64,000 bases of DNA, from positions 1,364,001 to 1,428,000 of the forward strand of contig NC_017733.1 of the NCBI RefSeq assembly GCF_000259235.1. The letters run 5' to 3'. The notes below the pieces were generated by a model. That model was not told the DNA's origin, did no database searches, and was given only the letters and a program-made list of their open reading frames with translations. The translations under genes were made by a program, and so were the position numbers. Positions 19,259-30,152 of this stretch are shown piece by piece. Positions within the stretch are counted from its first letter, which is position 1. Each line of letters starts with the position of its first letter. This stretch comes from Helicobacter pylori_CU. GTDB lineage: Bacteria > Campylobacterota > Campylobacteria > Campylobacterales > Helicobacteraceae.

Positions 19259-20136
19259 TGAGAGAACTTTTTAAAAGCGTTAGAGGGTTTTTGCGCCTTC
19301 TTAGAATGATTTTCCCCGAGCACTTTCAAAACGCCTTTTTAGGCTTGAGCGAATTGTTTTACTACGCTTCCAGCTTGAGTTTTTATACGATTTTGTCTTT
19401 ATCGCCTATTTTGTTGTTTGTGTTTAGCCTTTTTGTGTCTCATTATTTGCAAGCGCACAGCGGTGAAATGGAAGCCTTGATTTTCCCTAACGCTCCTAAA
19501 CTCATTGGCGCGATTAAGGATTTTTTAGAAAATTTTAAAAAAACAGACATGACTTTAGGCACGCTTGAAGAGGTGTCCATTGTGGTGGCGTTGGTGCTTT
19601 TTTGTGAAAACTACCGCTCCATCGCATCAAAAATTTTTGATGCAAAGCCCAGAGATTATGCGCATTTTAAGGGTAAAGAAATCTTTTTATTTTGGGGTTT
19701 TGGCACGACTTTAGTGTTTTTATTCGCTCTGCCTTTAGTGGTGTTTTTTGATATTAAGATCCAAGTGTTTTTTGAAGATAAAGATTCAAGCCTGTTGCAT
19801 GTTTTAAGATGGATAGGCACTTACGCGTTTTTTTTGATCCTTTTTACTATTCCCACGAATAAGGTGTTTAAACATTATTTTTGGGTGTTTTTATGGGTGT
19901 TTTTTACGAGCGTTTCTTGGCATGTGTTAAAATGGGCCTTCACTTATTATGTGTTGTATAATCGCACTTACCATGAGCTTTATGGGAGCGTTTCTATTTT
20001 GTGGTTTTTGATGAGCTGGGTGTATGTGAGCTGGCTTGTGATTTTAATTGGCATGTATGGGTGCAAGGTGTGTGATGCATTCGATCCTAAAGAAGTGTTT
20101 AAGAAATTTTTAGGCTTTTTTAAAAAAGAAACTTGA
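19258..20136 (+). CDS. YihY/virulence factor BrkB family membrane protein
   Basis: A 292-aa inner-membrane protein with about six hydrophobic helices (for example ASSLSFYTILSLSPILLFVF near 40-65 and VFLWVFFTSVSWHVLKWAF near 218). The C-terminal block YGSVSILWFLMSWVYVSWLV is the YihY/RNase BN-like family signature. The old name ribonuclease BN is not supported by its membrane topology. Its function is unknown, possibly an envelope transporter-like role. Translationally coupled to bioB by a 1-base overlap. Confidence 0.85.
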   Translation: MRELFKSVRGFLRLLRMIFPEHFQNAFLGLSELFYYASSLSFYTILSLSPILLFVFSLFVSHYLQAHSGEMEALIFPNAPKLIGAIKDFLENFKKTDMTLGTLEEVSIVVALVLFCENYRSIASKIFDAKPRDYAHFKGKEIFLFWGFGTTLVFLFALPLVVFFDIKIQVFFEDKDSSLLHVLRWIGTYAFFLILFTIPTNKVFKHYFWVFLWVFFTSVSWHVLKWAFTYYVLYNRTYHELYGSVSILWFLMSWVYVSWLVILIGMYGCKVCDAFDPKEVFKKFLGFFKKET

Positions 20137-20747
20137 TGAAAAAAGTTCTCTTTTAGATCGGTTCTAAAAATCTAAAAACACATAAAACCATTTAAACCCC
20201 CAAAACCCCAACTAAAAAAGTTAAAAACAAAAGAAACAAAAAACAACCACCAGCAAAATAAAAGAATAAAAATCTAAAACGCTAGAAGCGTTTTTTACAA
20301 TCAAACTAAAGAGCTTGATTGTGAAGCGATAACTTTTTAAAGAATAAAACTTTCTAAAAATATTTTCTTATCGCTTTTTAGAATTTAAGTGCAGTTTAGG
20401 GATTTTAAAAAACTTCATAAACTTTCTTTTAAAAGAAGCTTAGATAAGAGTTCTATAAATAATTACATTCTCTAAAGATTAAAACTTTTTTCTTAAATCC
20501 ATGTTTAATTGATGCGGACTCTTTTCTTGCCAAAGATATAAATCTTAAACTTTTTAAAAAATTGGATTTTAGATCTTATGTTATGACTTTAAGTTTTATT
20601 TTATCGCTACAGGTTTTATTTTGTTTTCAAACTCGTTTTCTTAACCCTAAAAAACTTTAAATAAAACAATAAAACATTAAACCCCTAAACAAACAAAACA
20701 ATGAGTCAATAATGAAATAAGATAAAAAGCAAGACTAAAAAACATTT
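20137..20747 (+). other. Gene-free region between yihY and 5S rRNA
   Basis: About 610 bases without a credible ORF. It is strongly A-rich on the plus strand in its first 150 bases. It holds a terminator hairpin at 20276-20296 and AT-rich stretches with a repeated element (CTTGATTGTGAAGCGATAAC) that recurs in other intergenic regions of this window. The minus strand here is the 3' flank of the rRNA transcript. Confidence 0.6.
20276..20296. terminator. Bidirectional intrinsic terminator
   Basis: AAAACGCT-AGA-AGCGTTTT stem followed by a run of T on the plus strand. It can end yihY transcripts and, on the other strand, read-through from the rRNA unit. The flanking TTACAATC recurs beside the terminators at 41018 and 48549 (as GATTGTAA). 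Confidence 0.7.
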
Positions 20748-20865
20748 CCCTATCCCTGCACCGACCTACATTCCCACTCTTGAAAAGAGCAGTATTATCA
20801 GCGATGAAGAGCTTGACTTCCAGGTTCGGAATGGTTAACTGGGTAGTTCCTCTTCTCTAAAGGCA
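20748..20865 (-). rRNA. rrf: 5S ribosomal RNA
   Basis: Recognised from the conserved core (CCGAACCTGGAAGTCAAGCT on the minus strand) and the complementary ends. About 118 nt; ends estimated to within about 5 bases. It lies 190 bases downstream of the 23S processing stem in the same minus-strand transcript. Confidence 0.93.
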
Positions 20866-21055
20866 CAAGGAAAAGGGAGCTAAAGATAAATCGCATTTAC
20901 CCTTAACTCCCCTTTCTCTTTAATAGGGAGCTGTTTTTCAACAAAGAAGATTGTTAATAACCTTTAACTTTAAAAAGAATGGATAGTCTCTCATTCCTCA
21001 TTAAAGTTTAATCCTATAAAAGTCTTTATAAAACTCCAACTCTCTTACACTCAGT

Positions 21056-21089
21056 AAGGCAGTGGTAACTTATTCGCACTCTATTGTCG

Positions 21090-21094
<5 letters not shown>
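21056..21094 (-). other. 3' arm of the 23S rRNA processing stem
   Basis: AAGGCAGTGGTAA...TTGTCGTTAT on the plus strand is nearly perfectly complementary to 24035-24080 on the other side of 23S. Together they form the long flanking helix cut by RNase III during maturation. Confidence 0.8.
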
Positions 21095-23996
<2,902 letters not shown>

Positions 23997-24034
23997 AATT
24001 TTAAAATATCCTTTAAAACCCGCCCTTTTATAAT

Positions 24035-24080
24035 GAATAACGACAATTGCACGAATATTCTTCAGCGCTACCACTGCCTT
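24035..24080 (-). other. 5' arm of the 23S rRNA processing stem
   Basis: Complementary to 21056-21094 with two uninterrupted blocks of about 10-12 bp (AAGGCAGTGGTA and TTGTCGTTAT) and an internal GAAT-rich segment. It lies about 40 bases upstream of the 23S 5' end. Confidence 0.8.
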
Positions 24081-24084
24081 AATG

Positions 24085-24354
24085 AATATAAGACAGAGTT
24101 ATTGTAGTTTTACTTTACTTTTACATAGGCTATTAACAATATTAAATCAAATAACTTCGTTTTTCTTTAAAAACCCGCTATAATCACTCTTAATATTAAA
24201 CCCTTTAAGAAGACTAAAAATGCTTGATCCCTAATCTTTTTTAATGCTCAAGTTTTACTAGCTGACGGGCTTTATATTTAAAGCTTTTAGCTTTTACAAC
24301 TTGCTTGAGTGGTTTCAAATTAAAGAACTTTTTAAAGCTTGTCTTTAAAAACGA
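24085..24354 (-). other. 23S rRNA leader region
   Basis: About 270 bases between the predicted promoter and the processing stem, with no ORF. It contains AT-rich tracts and inverted AAGCTTTAA-like elements and probably forms the leader of the 23S-5S transcript. A TATAAT in the plus orientation at about 24179 has no gene to serve nearby. Confidence 0.5.
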
Positions 24355-24360
24355 AATGTA

Positions 24361-24366
24361 ATTATA
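24361..24366 (-). promoter_or_regulatory. -10 box of the 23S-5S rRNA unit
   Basis: TATAAT on the minus strand preceded by GCATTGCATGTC, about 370 bases upstream of the 23S 5' end. No other strong minus-strand -10 lies closer to the processing stem. Directly upstream lies the 19-bp tandem repeat. Confidence 0.6.
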
Positions 24367-24402
24367 GACATGCAATGCTTAAAGTTTGCTTAAAGTTTTG
24401 AG

Positions 24403-24516
24403 AGTTTGGAAGAAAATTTAGAGTTTGAAAGGAATTTTAAAGTTTGAAAGAAAATTTAGAGTTTGAAAGAAAATTGAGAGTTGGAAAGGAATTTTAGAGT
24501 TTGGAAGGAATGGATA
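24403..24516. repeat. Six imperfect 19-bp tandem repeats upstream of the 23S promoter
   Basis: Units of the form AGTTTGAAAGAAAATTTAG, six in a row with few substitutions. The array begins about 36 bases upstream of the predicted -10 box, so it sits in the UP-element position. The unit contains phased A/T tracts about two helical turns apart, suggesting bent DNA or an upstream activating region (inference). Confidence 0.85.
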
Positions 24517-24754
24517 AAAGTTATTGGAAATGATTGGGGAGTGATTGGAATTAGGGGGTAGCAAAATAAAGCTTTAAGATAAAAACACATTATTATAAAA
24601 TAAGATAAAAACACATCATCATTAAATCAAATCAAACACATCATAAAATTAAATAAAATGCATCATTAAAAAATAAATACGCATCATTAACCATTGATTA
24701 AATACCACTAGATACAACACTCCAAGTCATCTTTTTTTCAAAAAAGGGGTAGAA

Positions 24755-25282
24755 ATGGCATTCAATCATTCAATCATTCAATCATTCAATCATTCAATCA
24801 TTCAATCATTCAATCATTCAATCATTCAATCATTCAATCATTCAATCATTCAATCATTCAATCATTCAATCATTCAATCATTCAATCATTCAAGCAATCA
24901 ATCAATCATTCTATCAATCAATCATTCTATCATTCTATCATTCTATCATTCTATCATTCTATCATTCTATCATTCTATCATTCTATCATTCTATCATTCT
25001 ATCATTCTATCAAGCAATCAAGCAATCAAGCAATCAAGCAATCAAGCAATCAAGCAATCAAGCAATCAAGCAATCAAGCAACGCTACCATAACTTTTATC
25101 GCTTTTACAAAAACCTATTTAAAAATCCCCTATTTTTTATTATTCCCCCTTTCATTAACCCTTTTATTCCCTCTTTTATTCCCCCTTGCATTAACCCGCA
25201 CCACATTTTTAAAAAATTTGATTCCATAAGCCCCATTTTTAAACCAGTGGGGCTTACAGAGTTAAATTCAAAGGAGAAATGA
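24755..25282 (+). CDS. Octamer-repeat ORF preceding the GmrSD-like genes
   Basis: An ORF of 175 codons from ATG 24755, of which about 110 codons are octamer repeats (FNHSIIQS repeated, then an FYHSIILS pattern, then SNQAIKQ). The rest is a Phe/Pro/Ile-rich segment (FINPFIPSFIPPCINPH) ending KEK. Because 8 is not a multiple of 3, each unit lost or gained shifts the frame. The TGA overlaps the start of the next gene, so translation through the array could couple to it. It may be a translated switch rather than a functional protein. No strong ribosome site precedes it (AAAAGGGG at 24740 is the best). Confidence 0.35.
   Translation: MAFNHSIIQSFNHSIIQSFNHSIIQSFNHSIIQSFNHSIIQSFNHSSNQSIILSINHSIILSFYHSIILSFYHSIILSFYHSIILSSNQAIKQSSNQAIKQSSNQAIKQRYHNFYRFYKNLFKNPLFFIIPPFINPFIPSFIPPCINPHHIFKKFDSISPIFKPVGLTELNSKEK
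24760..25083 (+). repeat. Three-part octanucleotide repeat array
   Basis: Sixteen copies of ATTCAATC (24760-24887), a short transition, twelve copies of ATTCTATC (one at 24908, eleven at 24924-25011) and eight copies of AAGCAATC (25012-25075), ending in a partial unit. All share the 8-bp period and the TC end, so the blocks evolved from each other by point change and amplification. It is immediately upstream of the 149-aa gene and the GmrSD-like gene. Confidence 0.95.
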
Positions 25283-25731
25283 TGGCTCAGTTAGAAGATT
25301 TAAAAGTGCATGAAAAATACAATTTGTTGTTGTGCTTATTCAAAAGCGATTATTACAACGATCCAACAAATACGGATTTAGAAGGCAAGCCTTTCAAACA
25401 AGCTTGTGAGGAATGCACTTTGACTTTTTTTCGCCCAAGAAGGGATGAAGTGGCTCAAGAAGAGGATTTTCAAAAGGTGCGTAAAGCGGATTATGCTGTT
25501 GCTATTGTGTATGAGAAATCAACTAAAGAAGCTATAGTCCAACGGAGCGTTTTTGCCCTAAAGATTGACCATGACACTATCGGGACTGATGAAGAGGGAG
25601 CGTTAAAGGTTGAGGGCGTTTGCGCTCAAAAAGGGAGCCAAGAATACGAAGAATTAGTCAATAAAAACACTTGGCACTTCACGCACAGCACAAGACTTGG
25701 ACAACCAAAATTGATTGAGCGAAAAAATTAA
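25282..25731 (+). CDS. Uncharacterised 149-aa protein paired with a GmrSD-like gene
   Basis: Soluble, charged protein beginning MAQLEDLKVHEKYNLLL, with a central segment RRDEVAQEEDFQKVRKADYA and no membrane helix or signal peptide. Not recognised. ATG 25282 is chosen over the adjacent ATG 25279 because AAAGGAG lies at better spacing. It follows the octamer array directly (overlap of the preceding TGA) and precedes the DUF262/DUF1524 gene by 43 bases, so both probably form one unit under any repeat-based control. A role as accessory or immunity partner is inference from context only. Confidence 0.7.
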   Translation: MAQLEDLKVHEKYNLLLCLFKSDYYNDPTNTDLEGKPFKQACEECTLTFFRPRRDEVAQEEDFQKVRKADYAVAIVYEKSTKEAIVQRSVFALKIDHDTIGTDEEGALKVEGVCAQKGSQEYEELVNKNTWHFTHSTRLGQPKLIERKN

Positions 25732-25774
25732 GGGGTTATGGGTTCTTAACCCATAAACTTATGAAAGGATTTTA

Positions 25775-27571
25775 ATGGAATTGTTAAATTTAGACGGAGT
25801 GATTGAAAAAGGCGTGTTTGAAATCCCCAGCTATCAAAGGGGGTATGCATGGCAGGAAAGGCAATTGAAGGATTTTTGGAACGATTTAGAGCATGTCTCT
25901 AAGCTGGGAAACAAATTCCATTACATGCACAGCCTAACCTTAAGAGGGCTTGAAAATGAGCTTGAATATAGCGCTTTTGAAATCATAGACGGCCAGCAAC
26001 GATTGGCTACAAGCCTGATTTTACTGAGCCTTTTAGCCAAAACCACTAAACATAAAGACCCAAAGTATTATTCAATGAATCTCGAACCCGTTCTGTCCTA
26101 TAAGTATTATGGTTTGAGTGAAGCTTTTGGGGCGATCATGGGAGAAGAAAAAGATTTAGAAAGGTTTCAAACTTCTTTTTACGCTAAAAATTTGATTGAC
26201 ACTTGTGTGGTTTTTAAAGAAAAAATCAGCGATACGCCTATGGAAACGCTTGAAAAAATGTTTGACGCTCTCACTAAAAAAATGCTTTTTAGCGTGGTGG
26301 AATTGAACGATAACCGAATCGATCCGTTCAGCTCTTTTGAAACGATCAACAATCGTGGCAAGGATCTATCCACTTTAGAATTGTTAAAAAACCGCTTGCA
26401 TTTTGTGGTGCACAAGATTTGCGATGAAGAAGATTTAGAAAATCTTCAACAAGAGATCAATGACACCTACACCAGGATTTATCACGATTTGAGATTCTTT
26501 AAAGACGATCATTTAGAGAGTTTTTTAAAGCATTTCGTGGAGTATTATTATGGCGAGAAAAGGGATTTTAAAAGGAGGTTATTGGAAATGGAGTTTAACG
26601 CTCATAAAAGATATACCCATAACACACCCTTTAGCGATGAATATGACAAAATAGACGAGCTGTTATTTTATCTTTCTTATTCTTCTAAGGTTTGGTATTT
26701 CTTGCACACGCTTGATGATGAAGAGCTTAGGATTGAAATCACGCCTAAAACGCTCATCTTGTTAGAAAAAATGCGGCGCTTAAACGCTTTGAGCGATAAC
26801 GCTTTTCTGCCCTTATTGCTCTCTCTTTTAACCATACAGCTTGTTGGAAGGAGTGGCGATGAACAGCATTACACGACCAAAGAGTTGGAAGACCTATTAG
26901 AATATTTAGAGCGTTTTGGGTTTTTAATCTGTGGGGTTACTGGCAAGAATACGGCTAAAAAAGAATGGATTAGATTAGCCTTCAAAGCGATTCAAGCGTG
27001 TAGATTTTGGGGAGATAAAATAACCATTGAAGATCTTCCAACGCTAGAAAAAGATTTTTTCAAGGGAGATCATAGTGGCTTAAAACTGCTTGAGAATAAT
27101 ATTAATTTTAATAATGCTAAAAAATGGTATGAGTGGAAAAATGCACTGAATTACTTGCTTTATGAATACGAGCTATACCATAACCCTGAAACGACTCTGA
27201 ATTTTGATAGCAGTATAGAAAGCATTGAGCATATCTTGCCCCAAAAACCCGATCAAGGCTATAGCACTAAAGAAAAAGATTGGGCTAAAAACCCCCATAT
27301 CGTGCATGCTTTAGGGAACTTGCTCTTAATTGCTAAAAACGCTAACAGCTCTTTAAGCAACAAGCCTTTTGAGGAAAAAAGAAAGGCATACCTTAAAGGC
27401 TCTTATAGTGAAAAAGAAGTGGCTAAAAACGCTTCTTTTGGGGTTGTAGAGATTCAAGAAAGGAGCGAAAAATTATTAGACTTTTTAATCATGCGTTATA
27501 ACATCGCTGAATTGGTAGGTGAAAGCGCCATTAAAGCTTTTAAAAACGCTCTTTTGAAAGAGATCAAATGA
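25775..27571 (+). CDS. GmrSD-like (DUF262 + DUF1524) putative type IV restriction protein
   Basis: A 598-aa protein. The N-terminal DUF262/GmrS-like domain has FEIPSYQRGYAW (residues 15-26) and IDGQQRLAT (71-79), the ParB/Srx-like NTP-binding motifs. The C-terminal DUF1524/GmrD-like HNH domain has ESIEHILPQKP near 485 followed by HALGNLLLIAKNANSSLSN. Members cut modified phage DNA in an NTP-dependent way. Both motifs look intact and the gene is full length, so it is probably functional. Preceded by AAAGGATTTTA. Its placement behind an octamer array suggests phase-variable defence. Confidence 0.85.
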   Translation: MELLNLDGVIEKGVFEIPSYQRGYAWQERQLKDFWNDLEHVSKLGNKFHYMHSLTLRGLENELEYSAFEIIDGQQRLATSLILLSLLAKTTKHKDPKYYSMNLEPVLSYKYYGLSEAFGAIMGEEKDLERFQTSFYAKNLIDTCVVFKEKISDTPMETLEKMFDALTKKMLFSVVELNDNRIDPFSSFETINNRGKDLSTLELLKNRLHFVVHKICDEEDLENLQQEINDTYTRIYHDLRFFKDDHLESFLKHFVEYYYGEKRDFKRRLLEMEFNAHKRYTHNTPFSDEYDKIDELLFYLSYSSKVWYFLHTLDDEELRIEITPKTLILLEKMRRLNALSDNAFLPLLLSLLTIQLVGRSGDEQHYTTKELEDLLEYLERFGFLICGVTGKNTAKKEWIRLAFKAIQACRFWGDKITIEDLPTLEKDFFKGDHSGLKLLENNINFNNAKKWYEWKNALNYLLYEYELYHNPETTLNFDSSIESIEHILPQKPDQGYSTKEKDWAKNPHIVHALGNLLLIAKNANSSLSNKPFEEKRKAYLKGSYSEKEVAKNASFGVVEIQERSEKLLDFLIMRYNIAELVGESAIKAFKNALLKEIK

Positions 27572-27721
27572 AGCGATCACTCAAAAATAAGGGGGCGTTT
27601 GAAAAGTGCTTCACCCCACCACAAGGAGGAACAAGCCATGCCAAAAAGATAAAAAACATTAAAAAACATTGAATGACCGATTATAGCGGAATTTAAAACA
27701 AATTTTACCAAGGAGTATTTT

Positions 27722-28592
27722 ATGGGTTTTCAAAATGAAAATCAGTTAAAAGTAGGGGCGTTAGTCAAAGCCACGATCAACGACAAAGTGGTGGAGACTA
27801 AAGTCATTAATATTTGGGTTTAATCGTGTAACCTTAAGGAGTCAAAAAGGCAACGAAGCCACTTACGCTTTCAATAGCGATAAGTTCTTAAAATGGTTCA
27901 ATAAAGTTCCATTGACCGAGCATATGAGACTTCACGCTGAAAACGATAAATCGGATATTTTAGATGGCGTTAAAGTGGTAACTAGCGGACCAAGTGTTAA
28001 GGACAGGACTTCTACTCCTAAAGAGCCTAAAGAGGATAAGTATAAACTCTCTTTTGGTTTTGAGGAAAAAAGCGAGTCTAGTTTCTCGGTGGTAGCTAAA
28101 GATTATTTCTTTACTGATAGAAAAAGTAGGATTGGTGCGTTATTAACCCCTATGTTTTATCAAGGAAAAGGACATCAAGCGTCTGCTATCATTCTTACCG
28201 CTTTATCGTGTGCGGAGGGCTTAAATAAGCATAGCGACCTTGAGTGGGCTAAAATGCTTGAAAATCGTAATTTGGAAAATTGTTATTACGACACTTTTGA
28301 TAATATGAATTTAGGTAATCTTACCCTTTTCTGTAAGCTTATTAAGTTGTATGCGAGGGGCGAGATGGCGGAGGCACAAGATTTAGGAGGTATTTGGGCT
28401 GAAATGTTACCTACTAATAAAGAGGAGGCGTTGTTTATCGCTCAACTCTTATGCGATGGTGGTATCAATAAGTATGATTTAAGTTGTGCGGGCTTAACTG
28501 CTAACTTATTAGCCGATAATCTCGGTAACTATGGACTACGAGATGAGAGCGATGAGGAGGAAGCTGAAAACGAGGGCGAGGGTGAAAACTAA
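27722..28592 (+). pseudogene. Uncharacterised acidic-tailed protein gene, frameshifted
   Basis: ATG 27722 follows AAGGAG and encodes MGFQNENQLKVGALVKAT... but stops at TAA 27823 after 33 codons. Removing one base near the GGG at 27816-27818 joins it to a frame (FNRVTLRSQKGNEATYAFN...) open to 28592, giving about 289 aa. The longer part holds a Lys/Glu/Pro linker (TSTPKEPKEDKYK), a central domain with MFYQGKGHQASAI and a highly acidic C-terminus. An internal ATG at 27912 would give 226 aa. Codon choice (GCGAGGGGCGAGATGGCG) differs from neighbours, hinting at transfer. Product unknown. Confidence 0.6.
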
Positions 28593-28596
28593 CCCC

Positions 28597-28622
28597 CCCC
28601 ATGTGGGGTCTCCTTTTTTTTA
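28597..28622 (+). terminator. Possible terminator after the frameshifted gene
   Basis: CCCC-ATGT-GGGG hairpin followed by TCTCC and a run of T (28613-28622), 5 bases after the stop. The stem is short, so strength is uncertain. Confidence 0.5.
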
Positions 28623-28670
28623 ACCTTGTTTATTTTTCTTTTATTCTCACCGCTCATTTTGGCTTCTCAA

Positions 28671-29087
28671 TTAAGTGTTCCATTTTCTGTTATAAGAACC
28701 TTGACAATACCATTCAAAACTAGTAATGCTCTCCAAAGCTCTGTCTAATTCCTTTTCTGCTTGCAGATCTAGTAAATTTTGACTTTGCAGCACCTTAAAG
28801 GCTTGTTCGTTGAGCATTCTTAAATTGCGATTAATATCAACTAATGGAGATAATTGAGGATTAAACGAACCCTGATCAACCCAATGATCAACACTTTTAC
28901 TAACATCTGCTATCTCTTTAGCAATTTATTCTTGCTTTTTGACTGAGTCTTGCATGATTTGAACGATTTTTTCTTGTTGCTTGACTGAATCGTACATCGC
29001 TTGCCCCATTACCTCTAACGCATCAGCGATTCTTTTTAAAGGTTCTTCTTTTGTAGATCCAGGTATATGTCCAGGATATCCAGACAT
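28671..29087 (-). pseudogene. Small coiled-coil-like protein gene with an in-frame nonsense codon
   Basis: ATG 29087 follows AAAGGAG and encodes MSGYPGHIPGSTKEEPLKRI and a helical repeat-like stretch (DSVKQQEKIVQIMQDSVKKQE). TAA at 28926-28928 then stops it after 53 codons. The same frame reopens at once and runs 84 more codons to TAA 28671 (KEIADVSKSVDHWVD...LRMLNEQAFKVLQ...), which looks like continuous coding sequence. A single point mutation is the simplest explanation. Family not recognised. It faces the frameshifted gene convergently at the end of the accessory island. Confidence 0.5.
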
Positions 29088-29111
29088 TTTTGCTCCTTTT
29101 TTAACTTTATT

Positions 29112-29141
29112 AACCCCACATGCAAAAAACGATATGGGGTT
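29112..29141 (-). other. Stem-loop in the leader of the nonsense-interrupted gene
   Basis: AACCCCA and TGGGGTT (7 bp) flank a 16-base loop just upstream of the AAAGGAG of the small gene. It could shelter or attenuate translation. The ATGTGGGGT core also occurs at 28601. Confidence 0.4.
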
Positions 29142-29304
29142 GAAAAAATTAAAAACATTAAACAATTGGACATTGAGAATAAAAGATTGGGATCTTGCAA
29201 GAGAGAAAAAGCAAATTTTTAAGAGTGCATTTCATTGTTTCACGCTCCTCAAATATTTAACAACCTATTTTAGTCAAAAAAGTTAATATATATTCAATAA
29301 CGCA

Positions 29305-29751
29305 CTACTTCGCATTCAAAAGGCGTTTTTCTTTAAAATCCTGGTATTCTTTGATCGCATAATTCACAAAGGGTTTGATCGCAATCCCGCCTCTAGAGGC
29401 AAAATCCCCATACACTTCCAAGTACTTTGGCTCTAGCAATTGGACTAAATCTAGTAAAATCGTATTGATACAGCTCTCATGGAAACTCCCATGGTTTCTG
29501 TAACTGAATAAATAAAGTTTTAGAGACTTGCTTTCTACCATTTTATCTTTAGGGATGTAGCGGATATAAATCACGCCAAAATCCGGCTGGGAAGTGATCG
29601 GACAAAGGCTTGTAAATTCCTTGCATTCTAAAGTGATTAGGGGGTCTAAATTGGGGTTTGGGTTAGGGAAAGCTTCTAATAGCTGGCTGTTGTATTCAAA
29701 AATATAGGGCGTTTTAGCGCCTAAGGATTTGAGGTTTAGTTCAGGGGTCAT
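29305..29751 (-). CDS. queF: NADPH-dependent preQ0 reductase QueF
   Basis: A 148-aa type I QueF: SLCPITSQPDFGVIYIRYIP near residue 50 holds the catalytic Cys (CPIT) and substrate Asp. SLKLYLFSYRNHGSFHE near 77 holds the conserved Glu/His, and VYGDFASRGGI near the end completes the family pattern. It reduces 7-cyano-7-deazaguanine to preQ1 in queuosine synthesis. Divergent from rsfS, with the promoters in the 59-base gap. Confidence 0.95.
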   Translation of the reverse strand: MTPELNLKSLGAKTPYIFEYNSQLLEAFPNPNPNLDPLITLECKEFTSLCPITSQPDFGVIYIRYIPKDKMVESKSLKLYLFSYRNHGSFHESCINTILLDLVQLLEPKYLEVYGDFASRGGIAIKPFVNYAIKEYQDFKEKRLLNAK

Positions 29752-29772
29752 TAATCTTTCCTTGATTTAAGT

Positions 29773-29778
29773 TATAAT
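29773..29778 (+). promoter_or_regulatory. -10 box for rsfS-miaA
   Basis: TATAAT 33 bases before rsfS, in the divergent gap with queF. Confidence 0.6.
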
Positions 29779-29810
29779 AAGGCTATTTTAACCCATTTTT
29801 TAGGAAACTC

Positions 29811-30152
29811 ATGAACCAACGCATAGAAATGATTACGGCTTTATTAGATGAAAAAAAGGCTTTTGATATTACGCATATTGATTTGTCTAAAACCCCCTAT
29901 TTAGTAGAAGATGTCATTATCGCTACCACGCTAGCGAATAAGCATGCCCTTTCTTTACTAGACGCGCTTAAAAACACCCTTAAGCCTTTAGGCGAAGTCT
30001 TTTACCAGATAGATGAGTCTAATGAAGAGTGGATCATTTTGGATTTGGGGGATTTGATGATCCATCTTTTCACCGAAGAATGCCGTAAAAAATTTGACTT
30101 AGAAGGGTTTTTGAACGCTTATAAAAGGGAGATTCCTTATCAAAACGCCTAA
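29811..30152 (+). CDS. rsfS: Ribosome silencing factor RsfS
   Basis: A 113-aa RsfS/Iojap protein with the conserved LVEDVIIATTLANKHALSLL near 30 and the WIILDLGDLMIHLFTEE block near 83. It binds L14 on the large subunit and blocks subunit joining in slow growth. It overlaps the miaA reading frame at its end (stop 30152). Confidence 0.92.
   Translation: MNQRIEMITALLDEKKAFDITHIDLSKTPYLVEDVIIATTLANKHALSLLDALKNTLKPLGEVFYQIDESNEEWIILDLGDLMIHLFTEECRKKFDLEGFLNAYKREIPYQNA

Noticed and set aside
24760..25083. CRISPR-like array
   Set aside because: Units are 8 bp and contiguous with no spacers, so it is a simple-sequence array.
28620..29300. Insertion-sequence remnant in the accessory island
   Set aside because: No transposase-like sequence or terminal inverted repeats; the frame on the minus strand explains the region.
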